From: Sphaerochaeta sp.
GTDB taxonomy: Bacteria > Spirochaetota > Spirochaetia > Sphaerochaetales > Sphaerochaetaceae
NCBI GenBank assembly: GCA_022482495.1
Contig: JAKVPA010000002.1
Coordinates: forward strand, 62,001-126,000
Direction: 5' to 3'
Length of the DNA stretch: 64,000 nt
Shown here: in pieces, positions 1 through 8,653 of the stretch
Layout: every line of letters starts with the position of its first letter
Numbering within the stretch: position 1 is the first letter of the stretch
The notes under the pieces: model-generated
The model's input: the letters and a program-made list of their open reading frames with translations, nothing else
Told to the model about the DNA's origin: nothing
Database searches by the model: none
Made by a program: the position numbers and the translations under genes

Positions 1-192
1 CATCACCAATTCGTCAATATCGCCACACAGCTTTCCGATGCCATCGGCATCCGTCAGGTTGCGGGAGAACAGAATCACATTGGCGATCTTCCACCGAGCC
101 ACCGTCTCCCGGAACGGGTCATCCATTTCCAATCCAGGGAATCCGGTGACCAGCCGCTGTCCTGTCTGCCATACGATCGATTCACTGTGCAT
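1..192 (-). CDS. nagZ: beta-N-acetylhexosaminidase, GH3 family, N-terminal part (truncated by window edge)
   Basis: Only the first 64 codons lie in the window. The reading frame opens with an ATG at 192-190 inside the last codons of the upstream gene (11-base overlap) and stays open to base 1. The peptide contains the stretch VTGFPGL near residue 15 and NVILFSRNL near residue 40, typical of the start of the GH3 barrel in NagZ-type enzymes. These remove terminal GlcNAc from muropeptides or chitooligosaccharides. There is no signal peptide, so a cytoplasmic role is likely. The adjacent NamZ-type muramidase and MurR-type regulator support a role in cell-wall recycling. Assignment rests on a short N-terminus and context only. 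Confidence 0.7.
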   Translation of the reverse strand, partial: MHSESIVWQTGQRLVTGFPGLEMDDPFRETVARWKIANVILFSRNLTDADGIGKLCGDIDELVM

Positions 193-1324
193 ACAACCTT
201 CCTTTCTCCACCATTTCGGCAAAGCGCCTGCCCTCTTCATCCCATCGGGCCACCACCGTCGAACAATCATGGAACACCTCATCGGCATCCCTCTTCCCCA
301 TCAACCGCTCAAGCGGACGAGGAACCCCCTCGGCACGGGGAGGCAATACGGAGAACTCCTCATGCCGTTTTGCAATCCACGCCAATGCCAACAGCGCCGC
401 CTTGACGGGATTGGCCGCTTTCAGATCAACCGGAACGACAAACACCCCATTGCATGTCTCGTTTTGAAACTTGCCGGAATCCGGACGGAACAGACGAGGG
501 ACGAACCGGAGACCGGGGAGATCGGCGTCATTCAGATACGCAGCGAGCCCATCGGCATCCAGATACGGAGAACCGAACAGCTGGAACGGGGTGGAGGTTC
601 CTCGTCCTTCGGAAAGGTTGGTTCCTTCCAGAAGACAGAACCCTGCATAACAGAATGCCGAAGCGAACGATCCAATGGCGGGACTGGTGGGGATCCAGTT
701 CCGTCCCGTCTGTGGCCAGAGCATCCCGCTTCTCCACCCCTGCATCCGAATGACGGTGAGCTCTGCAGGATGGGGTTGCTTTTCGTTGTACCAACGGGCC
801 AGCTCCCCTGCCGTCATGCCGTAGCGGACGGGAAGCGCGTCCGGTCCGACGAAACTCCAGTCCGATGGATCAAGCGGGGCGCCGTAGACCATGCCCCCCA
901 ACGGGTTGGGACGATCCAGCACCATGACGGGAAGGTCCAGCCGGGAAGCATCCCGAAGCACCCCTTTCAACGTGGCGATGTACGTGTAGAACCGAAGTCC
1001 GAGATCCTGGATGTCGTACAGCAGCACGTCCACATGCTGCCGGATGTCCGGATCCAGATGGGTGTTCTCTCCGTGATACAGACTGTAGACCGGAAGTCCG
1101 GATACAGGATCAACCGCATCGCCCACCTGCACCCCTGCCCCGGATTCCCCCCGCACGCCGTGTTCCGGTCCGAACAGCGCCGTCAACGTGCAATGGCGGG
1201 AAATGAAGGCGATGTCATCTTGGTACGAACCGGTGACGGATGCCGGGCTACAGACCAACCCCACCCGCTTTCCGGATACCAACGGCACCCAATCCTCGGT
1301 GCGGTCCACTCCCAGGCGGATCAT
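182..1324 (-). CDS. namZ: exo-beta-N-acetylmuramidase NamZ (DUF1343)
   Basis: The 380-residue product belongs to the DUF1343 family, whose characterised member NamZ releases MurNAc from the non-reducing end of peptidoglycan fragments. Visible family motifs are FGPEHGVRG (about residues 51-59), YDIQDLGLRFYTY, DRPNPLGG and EGTNLSEGRGTSTPF. The ATG at 1324 is chosen because it overlaps the stop of the upstream regulator as ATGA; the longer frame to 1363 lies inside that gene. No signal peptide is seen, unlike secreted NamZ proteins, so it probably acts on imported or cytoplasmic fragments together with the NagZ-like enzyme that follows. Transcription likely starts upstream of the regulator. Confidence 0.88.
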   Translation of the reverse strand: MIRLGVDRTEDWVPLVSGKRVGLVCSPASVTGSYQDDIAFISRHCTLTALFGPEHGVRGESGAGVQVGDAVDPVSGLPVYSLYHGENTHLDPDIRQHVDVLLYDIQDLGLRFYTYIATLKGVLRDASRLDLPVMVLDRPNPLGGMVYGAPLDPSDWSFVGPDALPVRYGMTAGELARWYNEKQPHPAELTVIRMQGWRSGMLWPQTGRNWIPTSPAIGSFASAFCYAGFCLLEGTNLSEGRGTSTPFQLFGSPYLDADGLAAYLNDADLPGLRFVPRLFRPDSGKFQNETCNGVFVVPVDLKAANPVKAALLALAWIAKRHEEFSVLPPRAEGVPRPLERLMGKRDADEVFHDCSTVVARWDEEGRRFAEMVEKGRLYAQ

Positions 1325-2184
1325 GTCGTGCCGCCTTTGGCGTCCCGCCCCAATGACAGCCAAGTACGAGAGATCAAATCCAATGAGTTTTTCCTTCGGG
1401 CGATCAACGAGGCGTACAGGATGTCCACGACAACCAGTTGGTTCAGCCGGGACAGGGTCGCACCCTGCCGGTACAACGTTTCGCTGTCCGGCACTTCCAG
1501 GCGGATGTCAGCAAGGGAGGAAACCGGATTGGTCCCCACCCGGGTGACGGAGACCAACGTGGCGTGATGATCCTTGGCCAGAGATGCCACCCGTTTCATC
1601 GATCCGGTGTTTCCGGAATAGGAGAACACCACGCAGACATCCCCCTTGGAGAGCGTGGACGCGCATACCTGCTGGACATCCGAATCACTCTGGTACATCG
1701 AGGAAATCCCCAAGCGGATCAGTTTCTGCTGGAAATCCGCCCCGACCAGACCGGATGCGCCGACGCCGGTGATCAAAATGTGGTTGGCCCCATCCAATGC
1801 CAACGTGGCATCCTCCACCGCTTTGGTATCCAGCACATCTTCCAGAAGCTCGACGTTCCGGCAGACCGCCCCGATCACCGACGAGGTGATCATCCGGGAA
1901 TCCTTCATCTGTTTGGGATCGAGGAGCAAAGGACCTTCCTTGCGCTTCTGGGACGAAAAGACCACTTTGGCGATATCCATCCTCAGGTCGGCATACCCGG
2001 AAAGGCCGATTCGTTTGCACAGCCGGGTGATGGCCGCCGTGGAACTGCCGGCGGATGCGGCCAGCGCGGTGATGGTCTGGTCCACCACACGCTCCGGGTC
2101 AGCGAGGATCGCCATGGCGACTTTCGCCTCCGAAGGGCTGAGTTCCCGTTGCAACTGCTTGATTCTGGTCAGACTTCCTTCCAT
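1321..2184 (-). CDS. murR: RpiR/MurR-family transcriptional regulator (HTH + SIS)
   Basis: The product has an N-terminal HTH_6 domain (about residues 1-75) and a C-terminal SIS sugar-phosphate-binding domain (about 110-250, with LITGVGASGLVG and VVFSYSGNTGSM). RpiR proteins sense phosphorylated sugars; MurR senses MurNAc-6-phosphate. The position, upstream of and overlapping namZ-nagZ and divergent from a BadF-type sugar kinase, points to control of amino-sugar recycling. I place the start at the ATG at 2184 because a clear promoter (TTTACA at 2215-2220, 17 bases, TATGCT at 2192-2197) ends 8 bases upstream, predicting a leaderless mRNA. An ATG at 2196 in the same frame would lie upstream of the predicted transcript. 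Confidence 0.85.
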   Translation of the reverse strand: MEGSLTRIKQLQRELSPSEAKVAMAILADPERVVDQTITALAASAGSSTAAITRLCKRIGLSGYADLRMDIAKVVFSSQKRKEGPLLLDPKQMKDSRMITSSVIGAVCRNVELLEDVLDTKAVEDATLALDGANHILITGVGASGLVGADFQQKLIRLGISSMYQSDSDVQQVCASTLSKGDVCVVFSYSGNTGSMKRVASLAKDHHATLVSVTRVGTNPVSSLADIRLEVPDSETLYRQGATLSRLNQLVVVDILYASLIARRKNSLDLISRTWLSLGRDAKGGTT

Positions 2185-2191
2185 GCTCCCC

Positions 2192-2275
2192 AGCATACGG
2201 TACTTTCCCGTTTCTGTAAATTATTATCGCCACACCGTAATAATTATTATCATCGCCACAGATCCATGCTATGAT
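2192..2275. promoter_or_regulatory. divergent promoter region with palindromic operator candidate
   Basis: Two face-to-face promoters occupy this gap. For the regulator: TTTACA (2215-2220, minus) and TATGCT (2192-2197, minus). For the kinase: TTATCA (2247-2252) and TATGAT (2270-2275). A perfect 12-base palindrome TAATAATTATTA sits at 2238-2249 and overlaps the kinase -35. AATTATTATCGCCACA (2219-2234) is repeated with a 3-base insertion at 2242-2260. This is the obvious place for the RpiR regulator to bind and control both directions. Confidence 0.65.
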
Positions 2276-2281
2276 GAGCCC

Positions 2282-3199
2282 ATGAACCACTACATCGCCA
2301 TGGATGGCGGAGGAACAACCTGCCGGTTGCTCCTGGGAACGGATGACGCCATCCTCCACCATGCACAAGGAGAATCCAGCAATCCGTACGGCGTCGGATG
2401 GGAGTCCGCCATCCGGCATGTACAGTCATTGATCACCGATTCCTTGGAAGCGACGGGACGGGATGCCAAACAGGTCACCGCCCTGGTGCTTGGTTCGGCA
2501 GGTATGGGTAAACCGGCCGACCAGATCCGTTTTGCTTCCGCCATCGCACCTCTTCTGCCCAATGCCCGCATCAAGGTGTGCGGAGACCAAGAGATCTTTC
2601 TGGTCGGAGGATTGGGAGGCCTCAGCGGCATCGCCGTGATCGCAGGCACGGGATCGATCGCCTGCGGCCGCAACGAACAGGGGAGCGTCGTTCGCGCAGG
2701 CGGGTTCGGATGGCGGCTTGGCGATGAAGGATCGGCGTTCTGGATGGCAAAGGAAGCAATCCGCAGAACCCTGGCGGCCTCAGAGAACCGGGACATCCCC
2801 TCGACGCTGGAAGGCGCCATCCTCTCTTTCTTCCATCTGGAGAACCTGCAGGACGCCATCTATTTCGTCAATGACCCCACCGTGGAAAAAGCCACCATCG
2901 CATCGTTCGCTCCATTCATCACCAAGGCGGCCCAGCATGGCGACGAGTTGGCGTTGGACATCGAACAGCAGGGAGCCAAGGCGCTTGTCTCCCTGGTGCT
3001 CTCCATCGCCAGTCGGCTTTCCGCGCCGTTTTCCAAAGCGGTGGTCTGCGGGGGAGGCTCGTTCGCCCATGATCCCCTGCTGGACAAGCTGTTTCTCTCG
3101 GAGATGCGCCATCAATTGCCGTCGTACACCGTATCGTTCACCCCGGTCCATTCCGCGCTGGAAGGAGCCATGATGCTGGCCCGCTCGGAGGAATCATGA
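2282..3199 (+). CDS. BadF/BadG/BcrA/BcrD-family sugar kinase (GlcNAc/MurNAc kinase-like)
   Basis: The 305-residue protein starts MDGGGTTCRLLLG after a short lead, the phosphate-1 loop of the ASKHA fold. It contains IAGTGSIACG (phosphate 2, about residues 120-130) and VVCGGGSFAHDP near residue 260. BadF-type members include N-acetylglucosamine kinase and the MurNAc/GlcNAc kinase MurK. Divergence from a MurR-type regulator and muramidase genes makes an amino-sugar substrate likely, but GlcNAc and MurNAc cannot be told apart by eye. The ATG at 2282 lies 7 bases after the -10 TATGAT, so the mRNA is probably leaderless. It overlaps pth by ATGA. A much longer upstream open frame is antisense to murR and is not used. 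Confidence 0.85.
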   Translation: MNHYIAMDGGGTTCRLLLGTDDAILHHAQGESSNPYGVGWESAIRHVQSLITDSLEATGRDAKQVTALVLGSAGMGKPADQIRFASAIAPLLPNARIKVCGDQEIFLVGGLGGLSGIAVIAGTGSIACGRNEQGSVVRAGGFGWRLGDEGSAFWMAKEAIRRTLAASENRDIPSTLEGAILSFFHLENLQDAIYFVNDPTVEKATIASFAPFITKAAQHGDELALDIEQQGAKALVSLVLSIASRLSAPFSKAVVCGGGSFAHDPLLDKLFLSEMRHQLPSYTVSFTPVHSALEGAMMLARSEES

Positions 3200-3720
3200 A
3201 CCTGATCGTCTTTCTGGGAAATCCCGGCAAGGAGTATGCCAGAACCCGGCACAACGTCGGTTTCCGCCTTGCCGACGTGTTGTTTCCCGACGCCTCCTGG
3301 CAGAAGAAATTCCATGGGCTGTACGCCCAGGAAGCGGGACAACGGCTCCTCAAACCCCAGACCTACATGAACATCAGCGGACAATCCGTGGCGGAGGCAT
3401 ACGCGTTCTTTCATCTGCACAGCCAGGAGGTCGTCGTCGTACATGACGACCTGGAGCTTCCCTTCGGGACGGCAAAACTCCAGTTGGGGGGAGGTCTGCA
3501 AGGACACAACGGGCTGCGGTCCATCAAAACCGATATTGGCTCCGACCAGTTCCTCCGCATCCGCATCGGCATCGGACGCCCCCCGCATGGCAACGCCGCA
3601 TCCTATGTGCTTGCTCCATTCACGCCGGACGAGGAGATTGGCCTATCCCTGTTGCTTCCCCGCCTCCGCCCATGGCTGGAGCGTCCCCAAGACCAGCCAC
3701 AGGCAATCTCGTTGGAATAA
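3196..3720 (+). CDS. pth: peptidyl-tRNA hydrolase
   Basis: This 174-residue protein is a standard bacterial Pth, which recycles peptidyl-tRNAs released from stalled ribosomes. Visible family features are the N-terminal FLGNPGKEYARTRHNVGF (catalytic His near residue 20), KPQTYMNISG near residue 55, HDDLELPFG near residue 83, and GGGLQGHNGLRSI near residue 98. The length is slightly short of the usual 185-190 residues but all core motifs are present. It overlaps the kinase gene by 4 bases and is probably cotranscribed with it. The next gene has its own promoter in the gap that follows. Confidence 0.96.
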   Translation: MNLIVFLGNPGKEYARTRHNVGFRLADVLFPDASWQKKFHGLYAQEAGQRLLKPQTYMNISGQSVAEAYAFFHLHSQEVVVVHDDLELPFGTAKLQLGGGLQGHNGLRSIKTDIGSDQFLRIRIGIGRPPHGNAASYVLAPFTPDEEIGLSLLLPRLRPWLERPQDQPQAISLE

Positions 3721-3735
3721 ATTCCATTCTCAAAC

Positions 3736-3765
3736 TTGCGTGTTGCGACAAACCAATGGTATACT
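3736..3765 (+). promoter_or_regulatory. promoter of the GH13 gene
   Basis: TTGCGT at 3736-3741, an 18-base spacer and TATACT at 3760-3765. It is followed by a GGGGAGG ribosome-binding site at 3776-3782. Confidence 0.6.
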
Positions 3766-3788
3766 TTTCGCCACAGGGGAGGCGCTTC

Positions 3789-6700
3789 TTGAACAAACAT
3801 GACATGAGGATTTCGGTTCGCACCCGGAGCGAACTGCATTGCGACGTCCCGGTTTTCATCGCTTCCGATACAGGAAACCTCAATGACCTCTGCAAAGAAG
3901 CCAATGACCTCACCTTCCAGTACAACAACCTGGTCACACAAAAAGGAAAATCAGACTATCTGTCCCCCTCGGCATTGAACATGGCGGCCGTTCTGCACCT
4001 GATGTACCAGACGGTGCTCAGCTCGTTTCTCCGCACCACCCACCCGGTCTTTTTCTCCCGGATGGCTACCGTCCTGAAGGACAACGCGGCGAGCCGGTTC
4101 GCCCTGACGTTCTACATCAAGGAATTCCCCTCTCCGCTTCTGGAACAACACCAACCCTCCCGGCAGGAACTCCTGGAAGAGTCGCTCCGGGGCTTTTTCA
4201 TCCACCAGGTGATGGCGGACAACCCGGCGTTCGTTTCCGCGGCGAAGCCGTTCATCAGCCCGGATGGCGTCGTGTTTCCTCCGGAAGCCACGGCATTCCG
4301 TACGCTGATGCTGACCTCTTCCCGTGAGGCGGGCATGGTCAGCTCGGGCCATCGGGAAGATTTGTTCACGTTCCTTACCGAACCGGCAAGACGCCATCCC
4401 GACTCGCTTGCGGACCAGATATCCTTCATCCTGGAGCAATGGGCTGACTTTCTTCCCGAACCCCTGAAACTGCTGTTGCTCCGCGCGCTCTCCTTCGACA
4501 AGGAAGAACACCGCCCACGCTTCGGAGGCACCGGAGGGGGCAAACCAGAGACCATCGTCCCCGACTACAGCAGGCTGGACAGCGACTACGAGAATTTCAC
4601 CGATGACCGGGATTGGATGCCCAACGTGGTGATGATCGCCAAAAGCACGCTGGTGTGGCTTGACCAGCTGTCCAAGCAGTACGGACAGCCCATCATCCAT
4701 CTGGATCAGATACCCGACCATGAACTGGACCTGCTTCGGGAGCGGGGCATCACGGCGCTGTGGTTGATCGGCCTTTGGGAGCGTTCGGACGCCAGCAAGG
4801 AGATCAAGATCCGATGCGGAAACCCGGATGCCGAAGCGTCGGCCTATTCCCTGAAGGATTATGAGATCTCCGCATCCCTGGGTGGCTGGCCGGCGGTGGA
4901 GAATCTTCGCTCACGATGCAATGCCCGCGGCATCCGGCTTGCCAGCGACATGGTGCCCAACCATACCGGCATCGACAGCAAATGGGTGTTCGAGCATCCG
5001 GAATACTTCATCCAGCAGGACTATCCCCCGTTCCCATCGTACACGTACAACGGTCCCAACCTTTCCCACAATCCGGATGTGGAGATCAAACTGGAAGACC
5101 ACTACTACAACCGCAGCGACGCCGCGGTGACCTTCATGCGCCGGGACAACCGTACAGGAAGAACGACGTACATCTTCCATGGCAACGACGGCACTTCGAT
5201 GCCCTGGAACGACACGGCACAGCTTGATTTCCTCAATCCACAGACCAGAGAGGCGGTGTTTCAGGAGATCCGCCACGTCGCCCAGAACTTCCCGATCATC
5301 CGTTTCGACGCGGCGATGACGTTGGCGAAAAAACACATCCGCAGACTGTGGTATCCCCAGCTGGGATGCGGCGGAGACATCGCAGGCCGCTCGGGCGCAA
5401 GCATGAGCGACGCCGAATTCAACGCCCGCATGCCCCAGGAATTCTGGCGTGAGGTGGTGGACCGGATGGCGAAGGAACTGCCGGATACGCTGCTCCTTGC
5501 CGAAGCGTTCTGGATGATGGAAGGATACTTCGTCCGGACGCTGGGCATGCATCGGGTGTACAACAGCGCCTTCATGAACATGCTGAAGAACCAGGAGAAC
5601 AAGAAGTACCGGGATACGATCAAGAAGACCCTGGCATTCGAGCCGGAGATCCTGAAACGGTTCGTCAACTTCATGAACAACCCGGATGAGGAGACGGCCA
5701 TCGCACAGTTCGGCGACGGGGACAAGTACTTCGGCGTCTTCACGCTGCTGGCCACCATGCCGGGCCTGCCGATGATCGGCCACGGCCAGATCGAGGGATA
5801 CCGGGAAAAGTACGGCATGGAATACAAACGGGCCTACTGGGACGAGCATCCCAACCAAGCTTTGATCGCCGAACACTACCGGAGGATCTTCCCGTTGCTA
5901 CGCAAACGGTACCTGTACAGCGGAATCGACTATTTCCAATTGTTTGACCTGGTCAACGGGTACGGCAACGTGGAGGAATCGGCGTACTGCTATGTCAACG
6001 GAAACGCCAAGGAACGTTCCCTGGTGGTGTACAACAACCAGTACCAGGGTGTGGAAGGGACCATCCGGACCAGCGTACCCAAACTGATCAAGGGAGAAGA
6101 ACGGCACACCGCCACCGTCACCATCGCAGAGGCGTTGCAACTGGGCGCACGTGATGACCGGTACACCATCTTCTGCCGCTTCCCCTCCGGCCTGTACTAC
6201 CTGGAACCGTCCCGGCAGATCGTCGACCACGGAGTTTCCTTCCATCTGGCCGGATACGAGACGATGGTGTACACCGACATCCACCAGGTGACCGATACGG
6301 ACGGCACCTATGCGGAACTGTACCGCACGCTGGCGGGAAAAGGGGTGCGGAACATCGCCGAAGAGATCCGGCTTCTCAGGCTTCGGCCGATCTTCCAAGC
6401 CTGCGAAGCGCTGGGCAAGGCTCCGTTCTTCTCTTTGTGGAACGAATTGATCGCCGGTGGGGATCCGGAGAAGCTGTCCAGGAAACTTACCTTGCTGCTT
6501 GCCGAGTGTGACGCGGAACTTGCCAAAGCGTTCCAGACCATCAACCCGGCAACCAAAGCGTTCCTTCCGGAATTCCAAGGCAAACGGGACCCCATCGTCC
6601 TCCAGAAGGGACTGGCCCGGTTCCTTGGTTTGTTCACCCCAACAGAAGACAATGGATTCTTCCTCCATGGAGCGCAGACGATGCAGGAAATGCCCGTGGT

Positions 6701-7151
6701 GGTTGCCACAGCCCTGTTTCTGGAGCCGTTCGTCGCCAAAGACGCCACGGTAATGGACGCGATGAAAGTTTCCGATACGCTGTTGTGCCACCGGTTCTTC
6801 CAGGAATCGCTGCAAGGCTCTGATGAAACGGAAGCGCGGCGCATTTGCCATCTGGGCGCGATTTTGCTGCAGAGCGGATTCCAAGGAAAGGAAGAAACGG
6901 ATCCGGTATCTTTCCTCACCCACCTGTTGGAAGACGCCAGTGTATGGGAATACACCGGTTGTAACGAGTACCAGGGAGTCACCTGGTATAAGAAAGAATC
7001 GATGCAGGAGTGCATTTTCATGAGTGCCGCATCGCTCTTGTGGCACGCTCGGAAACTGAGCGGATTCCAACGAACATTGATGAATGCGGAGGAACGGGCA
7101 GGGTATCGGCTGGATGGGTTGTTGCGGATACAGGATATCCCTGTTCATTGA
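3789..7151 (+). CDS. very large GH13 alpha-amylase-family glycosidase
   Basis: The product is about 1120 residues. A GH13 barrel occupies roughly residues 260-720, with DMVPNH (387-392), IIRFDAAMT with the nucleophile Asp near 507, LLLAEAFW with the acid/base Glu near 572, and FMNNPDEET with the third acid near Asp 633. The usual His of the NHD motif is replaced (NPD). About 260 residues precede the barrel and about 400 follow, neither recognised. No signal peptide is visible, so glycogen or maltodextrin metabolism in the cytoplasm is likely; hydrolase versus transferase activity is unknown. I prefer TTG at 3789 as start because GGGGAGG lies 6 bases upstream; the first ATG (3804) is 21 bases from it. 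Confidence 0.85.
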   Translation: MNKHDMRISVRTRSELHCDVPVFIASDTGNLNDLCKEANDLTFQYNNLVTQKGKSDYLSPSALNMAAVLHLMYQTVLSSFLRTTHPVFFSRMATVLKDNAASRFALTFYIKEFPSPLLEQHQPSRQELLEESLRGFFIHQVMADNPAFVSAAKPFISPDGVVFPPEATAFRTLMLTSSREAGMVSSGHREDLFTFLTEPARRHPDSLADQISFILEQWADFLPEPLKLLLLRALSFDKEEHRPRFGGTGGGKPETIVPDYSRLDSDYENFTDDRDWMPNVVMIAKSTLVWLDQLSKQYGQPIIHLDQIPDHELDLLRERGITALWLIGLWERSDASKEIKIRCGNPDAEASAYSLKDYEISASLGGWPAVENLRSRCNARGIRLASDMVPNHTGIDSKWVFEHPEYFIQQDYPPFPSYTYNGPNLSHNPDVEIKLEDHYYNRSDAAVTFMRRDNRTGRTTYIFHGNDGTSMPWNDTAQLDFLNPQTREAVFQEIRHVAQNFPIIRFDAAMTLAKKHIRRLWYPQLGCGGDIAGRSGASMSDAEFNARMPQEFWREVVDRMAKELPDTLLLAEAFWMMEGYFVRTLGMHRVYNSAFMNMLKNQENKKYRDTIKKTLAFEPEILKRFVNFMNNPDEETAIAQFGDGDKYFGVFTLLATMPGLPMIGHGQIEGYREKYGMEYKRAYWDEHPNQALIAEHYRRIFPLLRKRYLYSGIDYFQLFDLVNGYGNVEESAYCYVNGNAKERSLVVYNNQYQGVEGTIRTSVPKLIKGEERHTATVTIAEALQLGARDDRYTIFCRFPSGLYYLEPSRQIVDHGVSFHLAGYETMVYTDIHQVTDTDGTYAELYRTLAGKGVRNIAEEIRLLRLRPIFQACEALGKAPFFSLWNELIAGGDPEKLSRKLTLLLAECDAELAKAFQTINPATKAFLPEFQGKRDPIVLQKGLARFLGLFTPTEDNGFFLHGAQTMQEMPVVVATALFLEPFVAKDATVMDAMKVSDTLLCHRFFQESLQGSDETEARRICHLGAILLQSGFQGKEETDPVSFLTHLLEDASVWEYTGCNEYQGVTWYKKESMQECIFMSAASLLWHARKLSGFQRTLMNAEERAGYRLDGLLRIQDIPVH

Positions 7152-7176
7152 CTCACCTCGCCGTATAAGCTACTCT
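7148..7176 (+). promoter_or_regulatory. promoter of the SDF transporter gene
   Basis: TTGACT (7148-7153), 17 bases, TACTCT (7171-7176). The -35 overlaps the stop codon of the GH13 gene, and the start codon is 8 bases after the -10, predicting a leaderless transcript. Confidence 0.6.
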
Positions 7177-7183
7177 AGGTGCT

Positions 7184-8413
7184 ATGAAAACTTGGGTGAA
7201 TTATCTTGCGGCTGCGTTGATGGCGCTGGTTGCTACCCTCACGGTAGGGCAAAGCCCTCGGTTCGCGACCATCATGACGGACATCACCATCGTCTATGGG
7301 CAGGTTGGTTTGTGCATCCTGTTCCTGTTGATCCTGTGTTCCTTCACCAGCGGAATCGCCTCCCTTCGCAAAGACGCCCAGCTGAAAACAGCGTTCTGGT
7401 CCTCCATTCTTTGGGCGGTGGTCACCACGGTGATCGTCGCTCTGGTCGCCGCGGGCGTGTTTCTGTTGCTTCCCACCAAGTTTCCCGCCACCAGCACCAC
7501 CGGAAGCGATTCCTCGCTTCTTTCCTCCTTTCCCTTCGGCACCTTCATGCAACGTTTTCTGACGTTCCGCCTGACCGGTTCGCTGGACACTTTGCTGTTG
7601 CCGCTTCTGATTGTCTGTTTTGTGATCGGATATTTCCTCAAGCCGAATGTTGAGGTGATCCGTCCCGCCTACGTGGTGACCAACAGCTTCAGCGAGCTGA
7701 TGTTCCGGCTTTCCCGGGCGTTCACCACTACCAGCTGGCTGTTGGTGTTCTTCGCGTCCGCATCGTTTTTCTCCGGCATATGGAATGAGGGTTCCCTGTT
7801 TGTCGCCTCCCGGTTCCTGGAGATGCTGCTTGCCGGATGCGCGGCGGTGGTGCTGGTGATCCTGCCGTTGCTGTTCGCCATCTTCACCAAGTTCAAAGTC
7901 AATCCGTACCAGATGATTTACCGGAGCATCGCTTCCCTGGCCATCGGTCTGTTCACCGGCGACATTCTGCTTTCCCAGGTGATCGGACAACCCATCACCC
8001 GCCATAACCTGGGATGCCAGAAACGGGTCAGCGCCACGGCATTACCGTTCTTCGCGTTGATCGCTCGTGGTGGATCGGCCATGCTGGGTGCCATCAGCGC
8101 CATGGCGCTGGTGTACAGCGCGACCAACGCCGTCCCCCAGTGGAACGTATTGCTGTTCATCGCACTTGCCGCTGCCGCGGCGAGTTTCTGCTCGTCGCTG
8201 GGCTTTGGTTCGGAAACGTTGCTGGTCACCGTGCTCGCCCTCAGAATGCTGGGCATCAACCTGTACGGGGCGGAAGTGACGCTCCTTGCGTTCCTCCCGT
8301 TGATCAACGGACTGGGGGTCATGCTGGATAATCTGATCGCCAATATGGGTGCAGCGTACCTCTGCCAGCATATGAACGTCAGGATCAACAACCCATACCG
8401 GTACATCCTGTAG
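7184..8413 (+). CDS. dicarboxylate/amino acid:cation symporter (SDF family), divergent
   Basis: The 409-residue protein is hydrophobic throughout, with about eight membrane segments and two re-entrant-like regions. RGGSAMLGAISAMALVYS (about residues 293-310) resembles the serine-rich hairpin of SDF/DAACS carriers. FLPLINGLGVMLDNLIANMGAAYLC near the C-terminus corresponds to the conserved TM8 region, where the family binds substrate through Asp and Asn. These carriers import glutamate, aspartate or C4-dicarboxylates with Na+ or H+. The first helices are less typical, so the substrate cannot be assigned. Two small membrane protein genes follow within 6 bases and are probably cotranscribed. Confidence 0.75.
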   Translation: MKTWVNYLAAALMALVATLTVGQSPRFATIMTDITIVYGQVGLCILFLLILCSFTSGIASLRKDAQLKTAFWSSILWAVVTTVIVALVAAGVFLLLPTKFPATSTTGSDSSLLSSFPFGTFMQRFLTFRLTGSLDTLLLPLLIVCFVIGYFLKPNVEVIRPAYVVTNSFSELMFRLSRAFTTTSWLLVFFASASFFSGIWNEGSLFVASRFLEMLLAGCAAVVLVILPLLFAIFTKFKVNPYQMIYRSIASLAIGLFTGDILLSQVIGQPITRHNLGCQKRVSATALPFFALIARGGSAMLGAISAMALVYSATNAVPQWNVLLFIALAAAAASFCSSLGFGSETLLVTVLALRMLGINLYGAEVTLLAFLPLINGLGVMLDNLIANMGAAYLCQHMNVRINNPYRYIL

Positions 8414-8419
8414 CGCATC

Positions 8420-8653
8420 ATGGGAAAAGGTTTTTTTCGTTATACCACACTGGTCATCCAAGGATTGATCACCATCGCCATCACGATGCTGACCGTCTGG
8501 ACGTCCGTCAGGATCACGGGTACCGGAGAAGCGGCGTATCTGGCCACCTGGCGTATGGGCATGCTGTGCCTGCATGCGTTGGCAACCTTCATCGCAGCCC
8601 TTTTGATCATCCATTTCACCAAAACAGGCCACCGGTCCCGGATGTCCAGGTGA
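8420..8653 (+). CDS. small two-helix membrane protein, unknown
   Basis: A 77-residue protein starting 6 bases after the transporter stop. It has two hydrophobic segments (about residues 10-30 and 43-64) with charged ends (MGKGFFR at the N-terminus, KTGHRSRMSR at the C-terminus). I do not recognise a family. Its stop codon overlaps the next start (TGATG), so the two are likely translated together. The compact arrangement with the transporter suggests a membrane accessory, but no function can be claimed. Confidence 0.55.
   Translation: MGKGFFRYTTLVIQGLITIAITMLTVWTSVRITGTGEAAYLATWRMGMLCLHALATFIAALLIIHFTKTGHRSRMSR

Noticed and set aside
1646-2281. 212-codon N-terminal extension of the sugar kinase
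   Set aside because: It runs antisense through murR, and the ATG at 2282 has a matching promoter and begins the ASKHA phosphate loop.
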